Part shown: piece by piece, positions 62,001-64,000 of the stretch | Layout of the letters: every line of letters begins with the position of its first letter | Position numbering within the stretch: position 1 is the stretch's first letter | Assembly: GCF_965232925.1 (NCBI RefSeq) | Contig: NZ_CBDDRA010000001.1 | Coordinates: 1 to 64,000, forward strand | DNA: 64,000 bases | From: Tumidithrix helvetica | GTDB taxonomy: Bacteria; Cyanobacteriota; Cyanobacteriia; Pseudanabaenales; Pseudanabaenaceae | Direction of reading: 5' to 3' | Program-made: the position numbers and the translations under genes | The notes under the pieces: generated by a model | Databases searched by the model: none | Told to the model about the DNA's origin: nothing | The model's input: only the letters and a program-made list of their open reading frames with translations

Positions 62001-63058
62001 AACCCTTTTCCCACAACCTGACTTCTAGACATTGAGATTAACTGCTCGGCTTGCAAGTTAATATCCACAAACGTAAAGTCAATAATTTTACCCTGCTCAT
62101 TTCTGATGCTATCTAAAATAAAGAAGGCATCCAAGTGCCCCCTCGTGGCAGCACGGTATCTGGCTTCGCTCAATTGCAACTCAGCCAAGGTTCTTAACTG
62201 TTCTGTAATATCGCGACAGATAAAGATGATATTACCGTCTTCGCTCAGGGTCAAGGAAAGTTCTTCCAAAAATGCTTTCCCATTTGCTTTCTTAGCAAAA
62301 GCTTCGCCTCGCCAACTACCTTGGACTTTTAATAAAGGAAATATCTCTGTTTCAAGGTGATTCGCTTCTTTGGGGGAGTATAGGTTGCGCCAATCGCTCC
62401 CTAATAGTTCCTTGCGATCTCTATAGCCAAAAAGCTCAACCTGAGAGGGATTGAGATAGACAATTTCTCCTCGATTGGATAAAACCATCATGCCATCCAT
62501 GGCAGCTTCAAAGGCTTTAAATCGCTTCTGTAAATCCTGCTCTTCCTTTGGAGGATCGAGACCTTCTGAGTCAATTGCAGTTTCTCTAGATTGAATCTCT
62601 CGATCGGATGGAAGGAGGGATAAAGCTTGGAGAATACTGCGCTCGGAAATCATTCCGACAAAATATTCTCTACGATCTACCACTGGTAGATAATGAACTT
62701 GGTGTTGCTGCATGATTTGCCACAAGGCTTTTGGATCGGGCTCGATTGGTTCTATGAGGGTAACAACAGGGGGCAGCATCACCTCACCAATCAGGATTTC
62801 TGAAATATTCATTTTTGTAGCAATCAACTTAAGTAGCGATCGCTCAGAGAAACTCCCCAGAACTCGAACGGGCTGAGGATCTGCTTGACTCTCAATTAAG
62901 TTTTTATTGGAGGTTTCAATGGGCTCTACGATCCAAACAATCTCTGCTTGCTGCTGGTGCATCAGGGCGATCGCATCTGTCAGTACTCGATTGGGCAGTA
63001 CAGTTAAAAGCGATCGCTCAATTATGAGATCTTGAGATAGCACAGTAAAGGAAACCAT
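59030..63058 (-). CDS. Hybrid histidine kinase with CBS pair, PAS array, GAF and REC
   Basis: 1342 residues, no clear transmembrane segment, so cytosolic. Two CBS domains (~8-160), PAS/PAC modules (~180-690; QVELFGYRDRKELLGSDWRN, PACRTLLGYEPEELIGSTIY and others), and a GAF domain (~700-860, GVIALHQCDRFREWTSDEIE). HisKA has phospho-acceptor His in MSHEIRTPMNAVIGM near 886; the HATPase has GTGLGLAISNRLSELMGGTM. REC (~1180-1342) has acceptor Asp in DVILMDVQMPEMDG near 1235 and an intact ITKP lysine. A ~40-residue insertion sits within the REC domain after QIRMREVREK. CBS pairs usually bind adenine nucleotides, so it may combine energy and redox/light sensing. Confidence 0.9.
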   Translation of the reverse strand: MVSFTVLSQDLIIERSLLTVLPNRVLTDAIALMHQQQAEIVWIVEPIETSNKNLIESQADPQPVRVLGSFSERSLLKLIATKMNISEILIGEVMLPPVVTLIEPIEPDPKALWQIMQQHQVHYLPVVDRREYFVGMISERSILQALSLLPSDREIQSRETAIDSEGLDPPKEEQDLQKRFKAFEAAMDGMMVLSNRGEIVYLNPSQVELFGYRDRKELLGSDWRNLYSPKEANHLETEIFPLLKVQGSWRGEAFAKKANGKAFLEELSLTLSEDGNIIFICRDITEQLRTLAELQLSEARYRAATRGHLDAFFILDSIRNEQGKIIDFTFVDINLQAEQLISMSRSQVVGKGFCQLLPHHFSEGFFDKFVRVVESGELLEEESALAVEGENRFWLKHQIVPLIDGVAISTRDITDRKQAEVALRESESLYRLLAEHSNDIISRHTTDGRYTYVSPACRTLLGYEPEELIGSTIYDSIAPEDLLRVELGIRVLLEQPITNCISYQIRAKNGSYIWLETTFRAIRDPHQTAQEIIATSRDITQRRRAEEELQLSADRLRLAIESTDDGLWDWNIVTGECYFSPRWLEEHLGYEDREIRSHISAWEALIHPQDRELALAYLEDHLEGLSSIYETEARILQKSGEWIWVLTRGKVTARDETGNPLRMVGTHTDISDRRSAQELFSRQFQRALLLKQITDEIRQSLDSKKIFATATAQIGMTFGVSRCHIHTYEFGASSIPVVGEYLEADNVSMLGMDILVGNNPHAQKILAADEVVSSFNVYDDPLLAPSVSFCKKINLQSMLAIRTSYKGKPNGVIALHQCDRFREWTSDEIELLEAVAAQVGIAIAHAQLLDQEKSQREAMIAKNLDLEKAREMAETANRSKSEFLAMMSHEIRTPMNAVIGMTGLLLDMDLSPEQREYVEIVRDSGDALLTIINDILDFSKIESGYLDLEQHPFNLHNCLEGAIDLLASSAKKKGIALSYALDPQIPAVLKGDATRLRQILVNLIGNAIKFTQQGNILVSAIVRKDIREVDINHPRESDRAEYLLQFAIQDTGIGITTEKMYRLFKPFSQVDASTTRQYGGTGLGLAISNRLSELMGGTMWVESRGSIGGNPPAGWEPPTHHSIGSTFYFTIALQSVLSETRDRPLDAPLVDVRVSMGKGSNDKANALITPVTTRSPLTSNLSETLPLRILLAEDNVVNQKVASRLLGRMGYRVDIASNGLETIEALYRQTYDVILMDVQMPEMDGLEAARQIRMREVREKISDENGTTKTIKYENMDEVDLPTYSSTLSAKFSTKPVHIIAMTANAMQGVRESCLEAGMNDYITKPIKIEELVQALHRCRAT

Positions 63059-63259
63059 TGACGCATGGGTAACTGACTTAACCTAGTAGCTTTATGCAAG
63101 CAGACATCTATTCATATATTTTTTATATAAATAAAATTTTTAAGTTCTCTTGATTCAGTTTATATCTGTTTCTGCTGTGTAAGTCTAGAGAATCCTTTCA
63201 GACAATTTCTAGCAGTAATCTCAGCCTAAAAAATCGGGACTAAGAAATATTTTAACTCT

Positions 63260-64000
63260 TCAGCTTTTTGTCGGAAATATCCAGCCTTTACGCCAAAAGT
63301 AAAATAACAAACTGCCTGCAATCGTCAGCATCATCCCCCAACACATGACATAAGCATAGGGAAATCTTAATTCAGGCATATTCCCTGGTACAGAAGAGTC
63401 AAAATTCATCCCATAAACCCCTGCAATAAAGGTTAGAGGAATAAATACTGTTGAAATTACAGTTAAAAACCGCATCGCTTCATTAATGCCATTATTAATC
63501 GAAGACAAATAGACTTCCAATAAGCTAGAGGCAAGTTCGCGATAGGTTTCTACCATGTCGATTAGTTGCACGGTATGATCGTAGCAGTCACGTAAATAGA
63601 CCCGCACAGATTTGCTGATTAAAGGGCTTTCATCTCGAACGAGAGTCCCGATCGCATCTCGTTGTGGCCAAATCGCTCGGCGCAGTTGCAAAAGTTCTCG
63701 CTTAATTTTATGGATCTTATCTAAAGTATTCTGCGTGGGCTTATCGACAACTTCGTCCTGTAGTTCCTCTAATCGCTCGCCATAGTCTTCTAGTACGGGG
63801 AAAAACCCATCAATGACTGCGTCAATTAGGGCATAGGCAAGATAATCACTCCCCTGCTCTCGAATTGCGCCGCGATCGCGATGAATGCGTTGGCGCACAG
63901 GCTCAAAAGCATCTGTTTCTGGTTCTTCTTGAACAGTGAGCAGGTAATGTTTGCCGACGATCAAACTGACTTGTTCGCTTGTAAATCCTTTATGATCTGG
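63260..64000 (-). CDS. corA: CorA-type magnesium transporter, 5' end outside the window
   Basis: The frame is open to the right edge, adding 12 codons (PDHKGFTSEQVS) before a TTG that could be mistaken for a start. The soluble helical domain is followed by two C-terminal transmembrane segments with the YGMNF selectivity motif and the basic end RKGWIFPTKS. CorA pentamers admit Mg2+, Co2+ or Ni2+. About a third of the N-terminus is missing here. Confidence 0.9.
   Translation of the reverse strand, partial: PDHKGFTSEQVSLIVGKHYLLTVQEEPETDAFEPVRQRIHRDRGAIREQGSDYLAYALIDAVIDGFFPVLEDYGERLEELQDEVVDKPTQNTLDKIHKIKRELLQLRRAIWPQRDAIGTLVRDESPLISKSVRVYLRDCYDHTVQLIDMVETYRELASSLLEVYLSSINNGINEAMRFLTVISTVFIPLTFIAGVYGMNFDSSVPGNMPELRFPYAYVMCWGMMLTIAGSLLFYFWRKGWIFPTKS

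Noticed and set aside
63260..63964. Taking the CorA gene as complete from a start at 63964
   Set aside because: The frame stays open to the window edge with CorA-like residues, so the TTG at 63964 is internal.
1..64000. tRNA, rRNA, tmRNA, CRISPR arrays and replication origin
   Set aside because: Intergenic regions were scanned by eye for T-loop, anticodon-arm and repeat-spacer patterns; none was convincing.

Overview
The window is a chromosomal segment of a cyanobacterium. The palindrome GCGATCGC (HIP1) is scattered through most genes. There is a chlorophyll-pathway gene (chlM), a biliverdin reductase (bvdR), a GUN4 domain, an SLH-OprB porin, an RRM RNA-binding protein, and the cyanobacterial pair DUF3038/DUF4335. 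A Pseudanabaena-like filament is my guess only; no rRNA or tRNA is present to place it.

Layout. 0-5 kb: an accessory island with an IS630-type fragment at the edge, a Schlafen/AlbA_2-NACHT-HEAT protein whose 3' end is frameshifted, a small partner protein sharing a short motif with that tail, a RelE-type toxin-antitoxin pair and a DUF433 protein. 5-10 kb: housekeeping genes (thrB, bvdR), a CHAT-AAA gene cut short, a lipoprotein and an RRM protein. 10.5-15.3 kb: a large SPFH/band-7 protein facing, across a shared terminator, an 866-residue homologue of the eukaryotic MAJOR VAULT PROTEIN. 15.6-26.6 kb: SH3 protein, DUF4335/DUF3038, YbjN-like, MBL-fold protein, porin, S9 peptidase, chlM, mutY. 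27-37 kb: a second accessory stretch with a NACHT-GUN4 protein, a PIN toxin pair, a decayed Uma2 gene, a GH94 phosphorylase, a broken small gene, an ABM-like protein and a CHAT protease-like protein with highly homogenised TPRs. 37-49 kb: ABC solute-binding lipoprotein, methyltransferase, deoxyhypusine-synthase-like protein, then a PilJ-like chemoreceptor and a CheA-like hybrid kinase. 49-55 kb: two paralogous DUF4157 proteins, the hallmark of cargo for extracellular contractile injection systems (eCIS). They share the N-terminal carrier but have different C-termini, a tandem GGDEF-like domain in one and a RelA/SpoT-like domain in the other. An IS630 remnant follows. 55.4-64 kb: anti-sigma-like ATPase, an rsmE-yjbQ-yvcK operon, a large CBS-PAS-GAF hybrid kinase, and a CorA gene running off the edge.

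The two strongest candidates for an unusual system are (i) the bacterial vault protein with a convergent SPFH neighbour, and (ii) the pair of eCIS-type carriers that both appear to carry nucleotide-second-messenger enzymes (GGDEF, RelA/SpoT) as exchangeable C-terminal cargo. The eCIS-type block lacks HIP1 while the vault gene contains it, so the former looks recently acquired and the latter long resident. Several small non-autonomous repeats with terminal inverted repeats are dispersed through the window, and one of them ends inside a broken gene.
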